From NCBI GenBank assembly GCA_009780325.1, contig WRAF01000010.1, forward strand, positions 1-57,622: a DNA stretch of 57,622 nucleotides, in the 5' to 3' direction. A model generated the notes under the pieces. That model had not been told where the DNA came from. It saw only the letters and a program-made list of their open reading frames with translations, and did not search any database. Both the position numbers and the translations under genes were made by a program. This document shows positions 35,271 to 42,884 of this stretch, piece after piece (positions within the stretch are counted from its first letter, which is position 1; every line of letters starts with the position of its first letter). Source of the DNA: Bacillota bacterium. Its GTDB lineage: Bacteria > Bacillota > Clostridia > Christensenellales > Pumilibacteraceae.

Positions 35271-35645
35271 ATTTTAGTATTTTTTATAGCGGCGCCTATT
35301 TTGCTAGGTATATTAATAGTGTTAGTAGCTATTAAGCAATTCAAAAATAGACGAATTGAAGTCGAAAGACAAGCATTTATACGCAGTCAAGCATATATTC
35401 AAGACCAATATTGTTGTAATATAAAGATGCGAGTGATTAATAATGATTGTCGGTATTCTGGCGGAGCAATCAAGCTATACTACATTTGCTATACCTGCCA
35501 AAAACAAATTGATTTTGTGCCAGAAACATATGAAAACCCAAATCAAAGTCAAGAGCATAATGAGAGAATAGAGAAATTAAGGCGAAAAGCCGAAATGGAA
35601 AATTATCAAACTATTCGAAATAAAATGGGTAATAGATGGCGGTAA
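35271..35645 (+). CDS. Small membrane-anchored protein, non-AUG start likely
   Basis: Function unknown. The frame contains one membrane helix (VFFIAAPILLGILIVLVAI) followed by a charged region with four Cys (CCNIKMRV, then CRYSGG, then CYTCQK), which may hold a metal, and a basic tail. There is no ATG in the frame upstream of the helix. A good AAGGAG at 35258-35263 sits 7 bases before ATT at 35271 in this frame; a TTG at 35301 would cut the helix in half. Either an AUU start is used, or the original start is lost. It lies between the DUF4177-like gene and glyQS. Confidence 0.5.
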   Translation: MLVFFIAAPILLGILIVLVAIKQFKNRRIEVERQAFIRSQAYIQDQYCCNIKMRVINNDCRYSGGAIKLYYICYTCQKQIDFVPETYENPNQSQEHNERIEKLRRKAEMENYQTIRNKMGNRWR

Positions 35646-35699
35646 GGTGATTAAAAACAAAGTTTGAGTAAAATAAAAAAGGTAAGGAAATTAAATATT

Positions 35700-37118
35700 A
35701 TGGCTAAACTAGAAAAAAACACAGCACAAAAAAGTGCACTTACTATGGACAAGCTTGTTGCGCTTTGCAAAGGGCGTGGTTTTGTTTTTGCTGGGTCTGA
35801 AATTTATGGGGGTCTAGCAAACACATGGGATTATGGTCCTTTAGGTGTTGAGTTATCTAATAACATTAAATCTGCTTGGTGGAAAAAGTTTATTTTAGAG
35901 CAGCCTGCCAATGTGGGCGTAGACTGCGGTATTATTCAAAATAATACAGTTTGGGAGGCTAGCGGTCATTTAGGCGGGTTTTCTGACCCTTTGATTGATT
36001 GCAAGTCATGCAAAGTGCGCCATAGGGCGGATAGTTTGATAGAAAACTATGCGGCTAAAAAGAAGGTTGACATCAAAATCAGTACAATGACAGATGCTGA
36101 TATGAACAAGTTTTTAAAAGATAAAGCTATTCCTTGTCCTAATTGCGGAAAATCTGAGTTTACTGATATTAGGCAATTTAATTTGATGTTTAAAACCTTT
36201 TTAGGTCCATCTGAAGCTAGTGCAAGTGTAGTGCACTTGCGTCCAGAGACGGCTCAAGGTATTTTTGTAAATTTTATGAATATTCAGCGCAGTATGCGCT
36301 GTAAAGTCCCTTTTGGCATTGGACAAATCGGCAAAGCATTTAGAAACGAGATTACTCCAGGCAACTTTATTTATCGTACGGTTGAATTTGAGCAAATGGA
36401 ACTAGAGTTTTTTTGCGAGCCTACTGCATCTTTAAAATATTTTGAGTATTATAAAAAGTATTGTCATGAGTTTTTATTAAGTCTTGGCATGAAAAAAGAA
36501 AATCTTAAACTGCGTGATCATGATAAGGATGAATTAAGTCATTATAGCCAAGCGACAACAGATTTTGAGTTTAATTTTCCGTTTGGATGGGGAGAGCTTT
36601 GGGGCATTGCGCATAGGGGCGATTATGATTTAACAGTGCACGCAAAAAAGAGCGGCAAGACTATTGAGTATACTGACCCTGTGAGCGGGGCTAAATATAT
36701 TCCGCATGTGGTTGAGCCGTCACTAGGTGTGGGCAGGGCGCTATTGGCATTTTTATGCAATGCTTATGAAGAAGAGGTTGTGAGTGAGGGTGATAGCAGG
36801 GTAGTATTAAAGCTGCATCCATTTTTAGCGCCTTATAAAGCTGCAATTTTTCCGCTTCAAAAGAAAGAGCTAGGGGCAAAAGCAGACGAGGTTTTTAAAA
36901 AACTATATAAACATTTTAATTGTGCGTATGATGATAGCGGATCATTAGGCAAAAGATATCGCCGACATGACGAGATAGGCACGCCGTTTTGCGTGACAGT
37001 AGATTTTGATGCGCTAAATGACAATGCTGTGACCATTAGGGACAGGGATACTATGAAACAGGTGAGGATTGATATTGATAAATTGGTTGATTATATTAAG
37101 CCTAAATTAGAATTTTAA
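35700..37118 (+). CDS. glyQS: Glycyl-tRNA synthetase, single-chain class II type
   Basis: It attaches glycine to tRNA-Gly. The dimeric eukaryote/archaea-like form is seen, as in many Firmicutes. The first part (LCKGRGFVFAGSEIYGGLAN) is typical, with the insertion carrying CKSC and CPNC zinc-ligand pairs (about residues 103 and 143), motif 2 RPETAQGIFVNF and FRNEITPGNFIYR, and motif 3 EPSLGVGRALLAFL. The anticodon domain is complete to the end (DDSGSLGKRYRRHDEIGTPF). I start at 35700 with AAGGAA 10 bases upstream, not at the TTG at 35664. A MITE follows the stop. Confidence 0.96.
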   Translation: MAKLEKNTAQKSALTMDKLVALCKGRGFVFAGSEIYGGLANTWDYGPLGVELSNNIKSAWWKKFILEQPANVGVDCGIIQNNTVWEASGHLGGFSDPLIDCKSCKVRHRADSLIENYAAKKKVDIKISTMTDADMNKFLKDKAIPCPNCGKSEFTDIRQFNLMFKTFLGPSEASASVVHLRPETAQGIFVNFMNIQRSMRCKVPFGIGQIGKAFRNEITPGNFIYRTVEFEQMELEFFCEPTASLKYFEYYKKYCHEFLLSLGMKKENLKLRDHDKDELSHYSQATTDFEFNFPFGWGELWGIAHRGDYDLTVHAKKSGKTIEYTDPVSGAKYIPHVVEPSLGVGRALLAFLCNAYEEEVVSEGDSRVVLKLHPFLAPYKAAIFPLQKKELGAKADEVFKKLYKHFNCAYDDSGSLGKRYRRHDEIGTPFCVTVDFDALNDNAVTIRDRDTMKQVRIDIDKLVDYIKPKLEF

Positions 37119-37141
37119 TAGTTTGGTGCTAGAATAAACAC

Positions 37142-37316
37142 TAGACCTAGTCTCGAAAATAAAATAGGAAAGACTAGAGGCATCATTGTTGTTCAAAAAC
37201 TCCGCATTCGGTCGTCAATACTGCTAGTATTGCCTTTTTCAAGTATTCATTTTTGTCCTGGCACGGCAATCAAAAATATGCTCACTATCACCCATTTTAT
37301 TTTCGGGACAGGTCTA
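37142..37316. mobile_element. MITE, copy 3
   Basis: The most regular copy: TA, then GACCTAGTCTCGAAAATAAAAT at the left and ATTTTATTTTCGGGACAGGTC then TA at the right, 175 bases in all. The ends are inverted repeats of about 20 bases. There is no coding capacity. It sits between convergent glyQS and cotH. Confidence 0.9.
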
Positions 37317-37322
37317 ATATAA

Positions 37323-37358
37323 AAAGACAAGGTTTAAAAGCCTTGTCTTTGTTTTTTC
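37323..37358. terminator. Bidirectional terminator between glyQS and cotH
   Basis: AAAGACAAGG, 8-base loop, CCTTGTCTTT followed by GTTTTTTC on the plus strand and by TTTTT on the minus strand. The stem overlaps the last codons of cotH. Confidence 0.85.
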
Positions 37359-38962
37359 TTGACAATAATTATAGTTGTTGTGGTTATTGTTATGACTAAT
37401 ACTCCAGCTGATACTGAAATTGCTATTATTGTGTCAGTGCTTAAACCCATTAAATGTGCAAATAGTGACCTGTCGTCAGACAGTCCTAGATAATAGCTAA
37501 ACCACGCTGACCTGACATTAAGCCACCATGAAAAATAGTCAACCTGTGCCATAAAAGTATATCCATCGGACAAAAATGTATTTATGCTGCTGTCAAAAAG
37601 CGGTCCGTTTCGCCATGTCGCTTTAGAAACATGATGCGGAAATCTCTCAAAATTTCTATTAAATTCATCCTCAAAAACAACCGCTTTTTGCCTAATTCTG
37701 TTTATTGATTGCTTAACTTCAATATTTGAAATTTCATGCCAGCGATTTGTTATTACTTCTCTAAACCAGTTATGACTCATCATTCTAGACATCCATATAT
37801 TTCCTGTAGTATTTCCCCTTATGTTAGGAGCTGCTGCAAAAATATTTATAGGAAGATAAGCATCTCTTGCATTAGTACAAGTAGTAGCTCCGCCTGATTG
37901 GTCAAAATCCCACAATGGTCCTGCAAACATGCGCCTGCCGTCATCAGTGTTTCTTATTGTATAATACACGCTTGAAAAACCCACATCTCTATTTTTAATG
38001 AATTCATTTATCAAATAAAAATCCACAAAAGAATCAAGATCCACCAAGCTTTCAAAAGTTGACCTGTCTCCGCTAATGGTAGCTGCATCCACTCTTTCTA
38101 AATAATTTCTAACATAATCAACATGTTTTGAATTAGGTCCCTCAAACTCATCAGGTATATTAAGTTCAAACGGAATACCGTTTAAATTTATCCAATCAAC
38201 ACCTTCTTGAGTGTCTTTAGGGTGACGGCACATTTCAATTAAATATTCAGCTTGAGCGGGATCTTGATTAGTATAATCAAGCAGCAATCTAGTAGCAGAG
38301 TCTGCACGAGGCTGATCCATAAGCATATAGACGCCACGATAATCCCCGTCTAAATATAAATGTACAAACCAAAGACTAGGCACAAAGTCCATCGTGCCTA
38401 ATAGCCGTGCTAGGTGCATGGCTGTGTATGTGCGCATAAAACTAGGATCTAAAACGCTTGCAATCAAAGCCCATTCTCTTGCGTTATAGCTAGAGTCAAG
38501 CATATAGCGGTTGCGGCCTAAAATAGGCAAATTTTGCGTAAATCTAAATCTATATGGGCGCTTTTCACCCATCGCATTCCATGTAGAGTTGCCTCTTCCT
38601 CTAATTTCAATCGGCTCTGAAAAAGAGAATTCAAAGTCGTGGTGCGGGTGGGTCATGACGGCGTGACCTGGGCGTCTTATGTGTCTGCTTATGCCAAGAT
38701 ATCTAGGGTTGAGGCTGCTAAAATATTGGTAATTTTGGTGAGTGGGGGCAAAAGGAGTTGTAGTTATGTTTAAGGTTGGGAATTTATTGTCAAGAAAAAC
38801 TGCGCCAAAGCCTATTTCTTCTTTAACGGTGTTAGTTGTTTTTAGGGGTGATTGATACTCTTGATACACTATAGATACAGTATAAGAGGGTATTATGAAA
38901 AATGCAGACATCAATATTATTGATAGTATCAGGGCACTTTTTTTCAAATTGAAAATAATCAT
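37334..38962 (-). CDS. cotH: CotH-like kinase domain protein, membrane-bound
   Basis: CotH proteins are atypical protein kinases, best known for phosphorylating spore coat proteins. Seen here: signal or anchor helix (residues about 8-30), the EIRGRGNSTWNAMGEKRPYR motif (about 117-136), LMDQPR, and the metal-binding GPLWDFDQSGG near residue 350. A second membrane helix is near the C-terminus (about 512-535), followed by KKKQRQ, so the protein is exported and anchored at the wall side. Many such proteins in Clostridia are cell-surface, not spore, proteins; I cannot decide. No ribosome site is seen; a TATACT box lies 5 bases before the ATG. Confidence 0.88.
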   Translation of the reverse strand: MIIFNLKKSALILSIILMSAFFIIPSYTVSIVYQEYQSPLKTTNTVKEEIGFGAVFLDNKFPTLNITTTPFAPTHQNYQYFSSLNPRYLGISRHIRRPGHAVMTHPHHDFEFSFSEPIEIRGRGNSTWNAMGEKRPYRFRFTQNLPILGRNRYMLDSSYNAREWALIASVLDPSFMRTYTAMHLARLLGTMDFVPSLWFVHLYLDGDYRGVYMLMDQPRADSATRLLLDYTNQDPAQAEYLIEMCRHPKDTQEGVDWINLNGIPFELNIPDEFEGPNSKHVDYVRNYLERVDAATISGDRSTFESLVDLDSFVDFYLINEFIKNRDVGFSSVYYTIRNTDDGRRMFAGPLWDFDQSGGATTCTNARDAYLPINIFAAAPNIRGNTTGNIWMSRMMSHNWFREVITNRWHEISNIEVKQSINRIRQKAVVFEDEFNRNFERFPHHVSKATWRNGPLFDSSINTFLSDGYTFMAQVDYFSWWLNVRSAWFSYYLGLSDDRSLFAHLMGLSTDTIIAISVSAGVLVITITTTTIIIVKKKQRQGF

Positions 38963-38967
38963 GATTT

Positions 38968-38996
38968 AGTATATAGTATATGCTGTATATTGTAAA
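38968..38996 (-). promoter_or_regulatory. Leaderless promoter of cotH
   Basis: Minus strand: TTTACA (38991-38996), 17 bases, TATACT (38968-38973), 5 bases, ATG at 38962. Confidence 0.65.
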
Positions 38997-39073
38997 GCAA
39001 AAAAGAGCTAAGGCATAAATACTCAACTCTTTTTTTGTTTGTGATAAGCATAGAATGCCTATTGGGCAAATAA

Positions 39074-39289
39074 TTATCTGCCGAAGAAGCCGCCGCGGTT
39101 TCCGCCGCCGCAAATGCAGCTAAGTAAAATAAGCCAAATGATGATGTCAAAGCAATCATTTCCGCCCCTATGCCCTCTGCAGTCATCGCCGCCTCTGCCA
39201 CGATCATTGCAGCCGCCATTGTTTCCGCAGCAGCAAAGCAAGATTAAAAGCAAAAACATATCATTTCCGCATCCGTTGTTGTTAAACAT
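39074..39289 (-). CDS. Cys/Gly-rich small protein (71 aa)
   Basis: The product has nine cysteines and many Gly, Asn and Arg residues, with two hydrophobic stretches (DMFLLLILLCCC, about residues 10-21, and FDIIIWLILLSCIC, about 47-60). The layout recalls the YjcZ-type small Gly-rich spore-associated peptides, but the Cys content is higher. A strong AGGAGGA lies 9 bases before the ATG. A leader of about 200 bases with nested stems (39312-39500) precedes it. It is just upstream of cotH on the same strand, with a gap of 111 bases, so a shared spore or surface role is possible. Confidence 0.7.
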   Translation of the reverse strand: MFNNNGCGNDMFLLLILLCCCGNNGGCNDRGRGGDDCRGHRGGNDCFDIIIWLILLSCICGGGNRGGFFGR

Positions 39290-39311
39290 TATTAGATTCC
39301 TCCTATATTAT

Positions 39312-39500
39312 TTTGGGTGAGAGCCCTCATTGTTTGTACTTAATAGTCAAGTACCGATGTAAAAATCAAGTTTATTCAGCCCTTCGGCCGATAAGGACTG
39401 ACATAAACTTTTTTTCATTAGTAAATCAAAGGCTTTTATTAGCTCCCACTAAAAAAGTCCTTATGTTTCATTGGTGAGAGGGGTTTTGCGCAAAACACCT
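39312..39500 (-). ncRNA. Candidate structured RNA leader with pseudoknot
   Basis: Several stems with exact pairing are seen (plus-strand coordinates): GTTTTGCGCAAAAC self-pairs at 39484-39497; ATAAGGAC (39391-39398) with GTCCTTAT (39456-39463); AAGTTTAT (39368-39375) with ATAAACTT (39403-39410); GTACTT with AAGTAC (39337-39354); TTAGT with ACTAA (39418-39452). The second and third stems interlock, as in a pseudoknot or as two exclusive folds. A minus-strand TATAAT at 39503-39508 would start transcription right here, and the Cys-rich gene follows. I cannot assign a known RNA class. Confidence 0.5.
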
Positions 39501-39655
39501 TAATTATATAATATGGCAAATAAAAAAATGTGTGAGAAATAATTCAATGCATTTTTTCAAAGAGGAAGTAAGTCATATAGAGTGAGATTTTTGCAGAATG
39601 ACAAAAAGTGGTTTTGATCTGTTGATTTCTGTTTCTTTTTTAAAAGATGAGGCAT

Positions 39656-39907
39656 TTAGTCAAGAATCTCATCGTTATTCTTTTTATTAAAATACTTATG
39701 CATTCTATACATGCAAATCATAGATATTTCAGCAAAAGACAGTCCGCTTTGTTCTATGGTTTTATTCATCAAGTCTTGCATTTTTCTGGCTTGCTCTTTT
39801 GTTGCATTTTCAATGCAAATATTATTCTTTGCCAATTCGAGTTCTAAATTATATAATTGATTTAAAAAGGGTTGAGTCAATGTCCTTTTTTGATTTTGTA
39901 TTTTCAT
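39656..39907 (-). CDS. Small protein of unknown function, divergent to an XRE gene
   Basis: With the ATG at 39907 the product has 83 residues (MKIQNQKRTLTQPFLNQLYN at the start), predicted all-helical, with no signal peptide. The frame continues upstream, but that part is the operator region. No family recognised. The ATG lies in one arm of a long inverted repeat whose other arm holds the ATG of the XRE gene, and a promoter ends 6 bases before it. The partner could be a toxin-antitoxin type or a regulator and its target. Confidence 0.55.
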   Translation of the reverse strand: MKIQNQKRTLTQPFLNQLYNLELELAKNNICIENATKEQARKMQDLMNKTIEQSGLSFAEISMICMYRMHKYFNKKNNDEILD

Positions 39908-39978
39908 ACAAACATTACATCGGGGATAATCCCCGCCGTCAAGTATTTTGCGGGGATTATCCCCATAATGTTTATATG
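39905..39978. promoter_or_regulatory. Symmetric divergent operator-promoter
   Basis: Two copies of the palindrome GGGGATAATCCCC (about 39922-39934 and 39951-39964) form part of a larger inverted repeat that includes AAACATTA / TAATGTTT and both start codons. On the minus strand TTGACG, 17 bases, TGTAAT, 6 bases, ATG (39907). On the plus strand CATAAT lies 6 bases before the ATG at 39976 but has no good -35. The XRE protein is the likely binder. Confidence 0.7.
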
Positions 39979-40182
39979 AATTTTGCAAAAATATTAAGAG
40001 AATTACGCAATGATAAAAAAATGACACAAAAGCAGTTGGGTAAAATGATTAACATGTCTGACTCTGCGGTTAGAGATTGGGAAACAAGAGGAGGTGAACC
40101 TAGTTATGTAATTTTGTGTGAACTTGCTAGAATTTTTGATGTTACAGTAGGTCAACTTTTAGGAACAGAAGATCTTTATTAG
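39976..40182 (+). CDS. XRE-family transcription regulator (68 aa)
   Basis: A compact helix-turn-helix protein: LRELRNDKKMTQKQLGKMI, NMSDSAVRDWETRGGEPSYV, then LARIFDVTVGQLLGTEDLY. It consists only of the DNA-binding domain, as in many phage-type or toxin-antitoxin regulators. I use the ATG at 39976, where the domain begins; the frame upstream runs through the operator. There is no ribosome site, and CATAAT lies 6 bases before the ATG. It faces the 83-residue gene across the symmetric operator and probably represses both. Confidence 0.82.
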   Translation: MNFAKILRELRNDKKMTQKQLGKMINMSDSAVRDWETRGGEPSYVILCELARIFDVTVGQLLGTEDLY

Positions 40183-40306
40183 TGGGACGAGTTTCTTAAT
40201 TTTTTACATTAAAATTATGTTTGAATATCAAACTATATGCAAAATCGCTTGACAAGCTATCAAAAATTGTATAGTATAGTCACATAATACACATATGAGA
40301 GGAAAC

Positions 40307-41125
40307 ATGGGAAACTTTTTATTGGCGCTTAGGATTATTCCTGCCGACATGTCTTATTGGCAATTTGCACTGTCACAAGTATTTGCACTTATCACTTTTG
40401 CTTGCGTGTTTATCAACTTTATTGTAAACGGCAAAAAGAATATTTTATTTTGGCATGTTATCGGTAGTGTTTTTTGGCTGTTGATGTTTGCGCTTTTGGA
40501 TAATTTGGTGGGTATGGTGCTAGCGGGCATTGGTATAGTTAGGTCTGGGATGTTTTTAATTTGTGAATTAAAGACAGGGAAGGGTTGGAAAATTGGTGGC
40601 AAGGTCACACTTTATTTTATGATAACATTAGGTTTTGTGTTGTTTGCGCTTGGGTTTTGGGGAGTATTGGGAGTAGGAGAAAGCAATGCGTTTTGGTGGG
40701 ATTGGATTGTTATTGCAACAAGCGTGCTGTTTGTTGTGGGCACATACATGAAAAGCAAGCACATTGTCAGAATAGGTACTGTGCTGTATGCGGCGTCACT
40801 TATTATTCAGTTTGTAATTAGGGCAATTCCAGAGCCGTTTGGCGGGTCGTTTACGCCTGAAGCGTTTAATATTGGAGGGATTGCAATTGAGGTTTCTAAG
40901 ATTATATCAGTAGTAGTTTTTTATGTGTTGCTTGTGGTCAAAAAGGACAATGCAAAGCAAAAGAAAACGGTGTTTGCGTTTCCATTTAAAAGTGAAGGCT
41001 GTGTTGAGGTTTGTGATGACGGAGATTGTGAAGATTGTGTTGATAAAGCGGCGGTGACTGATAGTGAGGTTGTAAAAGAAGTAGGTGAGGTGCTGATTGA
41101 AGAAGAAGCAGCGGTACCAAGATAA
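40307..41125 (+). CDS. YgjV-like inner membrane protein with acidic tail
   Basis: Six or seven membrane helices fill residues about 1-210, in the pattern of the YgjV family (function unknown): SQVFALITFACVFINFIV, FWHVIGSVFWLLMFALLD, GIVRSGMFLICELK, then WDWIVIATSVLFVVGTYM. After the last helix there is a cytosolic tail of about 55 residues rich in Asp, Glu and Val, with CVEVCDDGDCEDCVD (four Cys), which may bind a metal and is not typical of the family. I use the ATG at 40307 with GAGAGGA upstream; TTGACA at 40249 may be the -35. A terminator follows. Confidence 0.75.
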   Translation: MGNFLLALRIIPADMSYWQFALSQVFALITFACVFINFIVNGKKNILFWHVIGSVFWLLMFALLDNLVGMVLAGIGIVRSGMFLICELKTGKGWKIGGKVTLYFMITLGFVLFALGFWGVLGVGESNAFWWDWIVIATSVLFVVGTYMKSKHIVRIGTVLYAASLIIQFVIRAIPEPFGGSFTPEAFNIGGIAIEVSKIISVVVFYVLLVVKKDNAKQKKTVFAFPFKSEGCVEVCDDGDCEDCVDKAAVTDSEVVKEVGEVLIEEEAAVPR

Positions 41126-41148
41126 TAATTAATTTTTTATAAAAAAGG

Positions 41149-41176
41149 CTCTTAGTGCTTGCGCTAAGAGTTTTAT
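41149..41176 (+). terminator. Terminator after the YgjV-like gene
   Basis: CTCTTAG, 8-base loop, CTAAGAG, then TTTTATTTA. Confidence 0.75.
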
Positions 41177-41291
41177 TTATGTTATACTGTCTAAGCAGGC
41201 TATTCATTTTTGAAAGCATAGCAAAATGTAAATAATATGAATATATATTGTGTGCTACCCATTTTAACGGAGTACAACAAAAGGACAAAAT

Positions 41292-41894
41292 ATGAGAAGA
41301 AGATTTTCTTTTACGGTGGCAATTTGCGCCACGCTAGTAGCCCTTACATTTGTGTTTGGGCTATTGCCAGTTATTTTTCTATTGCCTATATTGATTGCGG
41401 CAACCTGCTTTGATTGGAAAATTAGTTTATTTGCTGGTGTATTTTTTGGACTTGTCAGTTTATTGCTTTCATTTATGTTTGCAGCATCTCCTGTTGCAAT
41501 ATATTTTATTACATTTCCATGGCTGCCTATAGTTGCTCGGCTGCCTATCCCGATAATTGCTCACTTTATTTATAGGCTTTTTAAAAAAATTGTCCCTCAA
41601 GAAAATATAGCAAGAAAGACTGCTCCTATTGTTTTGGCTGCAGTTTTTGGTACAATTGCAAACACATTTTTTGTAGGACTGGGTATTTTATTATTGCCTG
41701 CTCCATACTTGCCTAATGAGTGGGAGGATATTACTTTGGCATTTTTGCTGTTGTGGGGCGGGATAGAGACTGGTGTAAATGCAATATTATTGCCTGCAAT
41801 TGTGTTAACTTTAAGAAAGGCAGTGCCAAGAATTTTTGCTGAGGCAGATTTAAAAATTACTGATGAAGAACAAAATCAAGAGGTTATAGTATAA
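41292..41894 (+). CDS. ECF transporter S component, probable pantothenate type
   Basis: A 200-residue protein with six hydrophobic segments (first FTVAICATLVALTFVFGLLP, last VNAILLPAIVLTLRKAV), in the size and pattern of substrate-binding S components of energy-coupling-factor transporters. These use shared EcfAAT modules encoded elsewhere. The next gene, coaX, begins at the base after its stop, so pantothenate is the likely vitamin carried; this rests on context. AAAGGA precedes the ATG. Confidence 0.75.
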   Translation: MRRRFSFTVAICATLVALTFVFGLLPVIFLLPILIAATCFDWKISLFAGVFFGLVSLLLSFMFAASPVAIYFITFPWLPIVARLPIPIIAHFIYRLFKKIVPQENIARKTAPIVLAAVFGTIANTFFVGLGILLLPAPYLPNEWEDITLAFLLLWGGIETGVNAILLPAIVLTLRKAVPRIFAEADLKITDEEQNQEVIV

Positions 41895-42665
41895 ATGATT
41901 CTAACAGTAGACATAGGAAACACCAATGTTAAATTTGGGGTTTTTGATAAACAAAACAATTTAGTAGATAGTTTTAGATTAAGTGCTTCAGCTGGTATGA
42001 CATCCGATGAGTATGGACACAACCTTAAGTCTATTTTAAGTTATAATAACACCAGCTATGATTTTGAAGTGGCAATTATTTCTAGTGTAAATCCAAACCT
42101 TAATTATACAATTGAACATATGGTCAACTATTATTGCAAGGTTAAGCCGTTGATTGCGGGGAGTGGATTAAAAACGGGACTTAATATAAAGTATGATAAC
42201 CCAAGGGAGTTAGGTTCTGACAGAGTAATGAGCTGTGTGGGGGCTTATTATAATTATGGCGGACCTTTTATTTTAATAGATTTTGGTACAGCTACCACTT
42301 TTAATGCGGTGGACGAAAAGGGCAATTTTTTAGGCGGTGCAATTAGTTTTGGGTTAAAGTCAACGGCTGAAGCGCTGTCTAGCGCTGCGGCAAAATTGCC
42401 AAATATAGATTTGGTTAAACCAGATAAGGCTATTGGAAGAAATACTATTGCAGGCATGCAATCCGGCATAATAAATGGATTTATCGGCAGTGTTGAATAT
42501 TTGGTCGCAGCCATTAAAAATGAGATGCAAAAAGATGTGAAAGTCATAGCTACAGGCGGTTTTAGTGAAGTAATAAGCAACAACAGTAAAGTGGTAGATA
42601 TAGTAGATAGGACACTTACATTGAAAGGGCTTAATAGGGTATATCAATTAAATTACAAATTATAA
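41895..42665 (+). CDS. coaX: Type III pantothenate kinase
   Basis: It phosphorylates pantothenate, the first step of coenzyme A synthesis. Family motifs are clear: DIGNTNVKFGVFD at the start (phosphate loop), LGSDRVMSCVGAYYNYGGP and the catalytic Asp region ILIDFGTATTFNAVD, GGAISFGLKSTAEAL and VIATGGFSEV. Length 256 is normal. Translation is coupled to the S component. Confidence 0.95.
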   Translation: MILTVDIGNTNVKFGVFDKQNNLVDSFRLSASAGMTSDEYGHNLKSILSYNNTSYDFEVAIISSVNPNLNYTIEHMVNYYCKVKPLIAGSGLKTGLNIKYDNPRELGSDRVMSCVGAYYNYGGPFILIDFGTATTFNAVDEKGNFLGGAISFGLKSTAEALSSAAAKLPNIDLVKPDKAIGRNTIAGMQSGIINGFIGSVEYLVAAIKNEMQKDVKVIATGGFSEVISNNSKVVDIVDRTLTLKGLNRVYQLNYKL

Positions 42666-42768
42666 TTTGCAAACAAAACTTCCAATTATTTACATATTTT
42701 TAAATTCACTTAAACATAATATCTTTATGTGAAATATTTTAATTGTGTCAAAATATACCAAAAAATGT

Positions 42769-42797
42769 TTGACAAGCCTGTCCTTTTTTGATATGAT
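42769..42797 (+). promoter_or_regulatory. Promoter of the large surface protein gene
   Basis: TTGACA, 17 bases, TATGAT. The leader is about 80 bases. In it GAGGAT (42847-42852) can pair with ATCCTC (42866-42871), and the same ATCCTC can pair with the GAGGAG of the ribosome site (42872-42877), so two exclusive folds exist that could control translation. Confidence 0.8.
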
Positions 42798-42884
42798 TGT
42801 GCAGTTAATATGGTTTCACTATATAAATAAACTTTTTTTACTAAATGAGGATGTGCTTTATACTTATCCTCGAGGAGAGAGAAA

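Noticed and set aside
39959-39970. CRISPR-like spacing of the two GGGGATAATCCCC units
   Set aside because: There are only two units, they are part of one inverted repeat, and no further repeats or cas genes are present. No CRISPR array was found in the window.
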